From an uncultured Prevotella sp. (GTDB taxonomy: Bacteria > Bacteroidota > Bacteroidia > Bacteroidales > Bacteroidaceae), in assembly GCA_900557405.1 (NCBI GenBank), contig USSF01000079.1:1-7724 (forward strand): DNA of 7,724 nt, given 5' to 3'. Numbering within the stretch: the stretch's first letter is position 1; each line of letters begins with the position of its first letter. The notes beneath the pieces were generated by a model. That model searched no databases, was not told the DNA's origin, and saw only the letters and a list, made by a program, of their open reading frames with translations. The position numbers and the translations under genes were made by a program. Shown here in pieces: positions 7,402 to 7,724 of this stretch.

Positions 7402-7442
7402 ACTCCATGTCAATTGGTGAGACATGTCTCACATATTGGAAA
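7402..7442 (-). pseudogene. Degenerate fragment of a DUF1016 nuclease gene
   Basis: This aligns with 6703-6745 of the intact nuclease gene in the same orientation. In translation it recalls F-P-x-x-E-T then S-H-Q-L-T-W-S, but a one-base deletion between the two halves breaks the frame, and no DUF1016 coding sequence is recognisable on either side. At its middle lies a perfect 16-bp palindrome, GTGAGACATGTCTCAC (7417-7432), flanked by CAAT (7411-7414) and ATTG (7435-7438), which extend the dyad to 28 bp with two mismatched pairs. It may be a relic of a second gene copy, or a site that was copied or conserved because a protein binds the palindrome. Confidence 0.5.
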
Positions 7443-7669
7443 TTTAACAGGCAAAAGACGACAAGCAGTCATAAAAAAATAAAGTATACGTTCTAACGAG
7501 CGATTGGGGTTCGACAGTATACCAAAACGTAAAATCCGCAATCAGATATGTATTCCATATTCTGGTTGCGGATTTTACGTTTGGTATATTGTCGAACCCC
7601 TATCGGTCGTTAGGACGTATACTTTATTTTTATGACTGCTTGCTGTCTTTTGCCTGTTAATTTTCCAAT
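7435..7669. repeat. 235-bp long foldback (near-perfect inverted repeat)
   Basis: The left arm (7435-7550, 116 nt) is the reverse complement of the right arm (7556-7669, 114 nt), with a 5-nt loop TATTC (7551-7555). By hand alignment the arms differ by eight substitutions and three small indels (2, 1 and 1 nt). The outer ends read ATTGGAAA and, on the right, TTTCCAAT. No open reading frame of note occurs inside, so it is not an IS with a transposase. It resembles a MITE-type or other non-autonomous foldback element, or the template of a long hairpin RNA. No target-site duplication is seen at the flanks (CACAT on the left, GAGGG on the right). Confidence 0.9.
7524..7576. repeat. 53-bp palindromic repeat, copy 2 (centre of the foldback)
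   Basis: This matches 5893-5945 with three substitutions (7542, 7552 and 7567 region), including the same 5-nt loop length and asymmetric CAGATATG/CATATTCTG arms. Unlike copy 1, it lacks the T run. Instead the dyad continues outward for some 90 nt on each side as part of the long foldback. Confidence 0.8.
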
Positions 7670-7724
7670 GAGGGTGTGTCAAAACACCCAAAAACTCACA
7701 AAGCCCTGACTTTCCCAAGCCAGG
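7670..7724. mobile_element. Possible insertion-sequence end, truncated by the window
   Basis: Directly after the foldback comes GAGGGTGTGTCAAAACACCC (7670-7689). It contains the hairpin GGGTGT (7672-7677) with ACACCC (7684-7689). G-rich ends reading GTGTCAAAA are common among IS1182- and IS4/5-like elements of Bacteroidota, so this may be the terminal repeat of an IS that extends past the window. A second imperfect dyad, CCTGACTT...AAGCCAGG (7705-7724), follows. No transposase coding sequence is visible, so this is a guess from end-type resemblance only. Confidence 0.3.

Noticed and set aside
7220..7432. Minus-strand 70-codon ORF upstream of the nuclease operon
   Set aside because: It begins inside the palindromic gene fragment and reads through the promoter box. 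Its translation is rich in C, F, Y and S without any recognisable pattern, so it is probably non-coding.
7576..7583. TACGTTTG promoter-like box in the right foldback arm, plus strand
   Set aside because: It fits TAnnTTTG, but no -33 element is seen and no gene follows before the window ends. The match sits in a palindrome whose sequence is explained by pairing.
7435..7669. Invertible promoter or phase-variation switch
   Set aside because: Bacteroidales invertible promoters have short inverted repeats flanking a spacer of a hundred or more bases. Here the arms are long and the spacer is only 5 nt, so inversion would change nothing useful.
7435..7669. Target-site duplication around the foldback
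   Set aside because: The bases just outside the two ends (CACAT and GAGGG) do not match at any short length.
1..7724. CRISPR array, tRNA or rRNA genes
   Set aside because: No regularly spaced identical repeats with unique spacers, and no cloverleaf or rRNA-like conserved stretches were seen on either strand.

Overview
The window looks like chromosomal DNA from a Bacteroidota bacterium, most likely Bacteroidales and plausibly a Prevotella-like gut or oral commensal. The evidence is a SusC/SusD pair, an HU-related protein of the type common in Bacteroidales, TAnnTTTG-type promoter boxes, and translation starts without clear Shine-Dalgarno sequences. Genus-level placement is inference.

Layout. 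Positions 1-55 are a short leader containing a hairpin. 56-3151 encodes a complete SusC-family TonB-dependent outer-membrane transporter, followed 27 nt later by its SusD-family surface lipoprotein partner (3179-4999). The two almost certainly form one operon that binds and imports a glycan or similar oligomer; no glycosidase or regulator lies in the window, so the substrate is unknown. A strong rho-independent terminator (5037-5073), a weaker terminator-like hairpin and three 11-bp tandem repeats separate this operon from a monocistronic HU-like DNA-binding protein gene (5335-5826), which has its own promoter box. Two further terminators follow it.

The right third differs in character. It is visibly AT-richer: one sampled 60-nt line of the nuclease gene is about 38% GC, against about 55% for one sampled line of susC. 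It reads on the minus strand: a YhcG/DUF1016-type PD-(D/E)XK nuclease-family gene (7056 down to 6004), preceded by an unrecognised 49-codon ORF (7218-7069) and a TAnnTTTG promoter box. This looks like an acquired accessory or defence-type island.

Beyond it lies the most unusual part. A ~41-bp degenerate duplicate of an internal piece of the nuclease gene contains a perfect 16-bp palindrome (7417-7432). It abuts a 235-bp near-perfect foldback palindrome (7435-7669; arms of 116 and 114 nt, 5-nt loop). An IS-end-like sequence starts immediately after and runs off the window. The central 53 bp of the foldback recur, with three mismatches, as the terminator between the HU gene and the nuclease gene, and 12 bp of it recur in the susC leader. 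This suggests a dispersed palindromic repeat family, one copy of which serves as a bidirectional terminator and another of which forms the core of a much longer foldback element.
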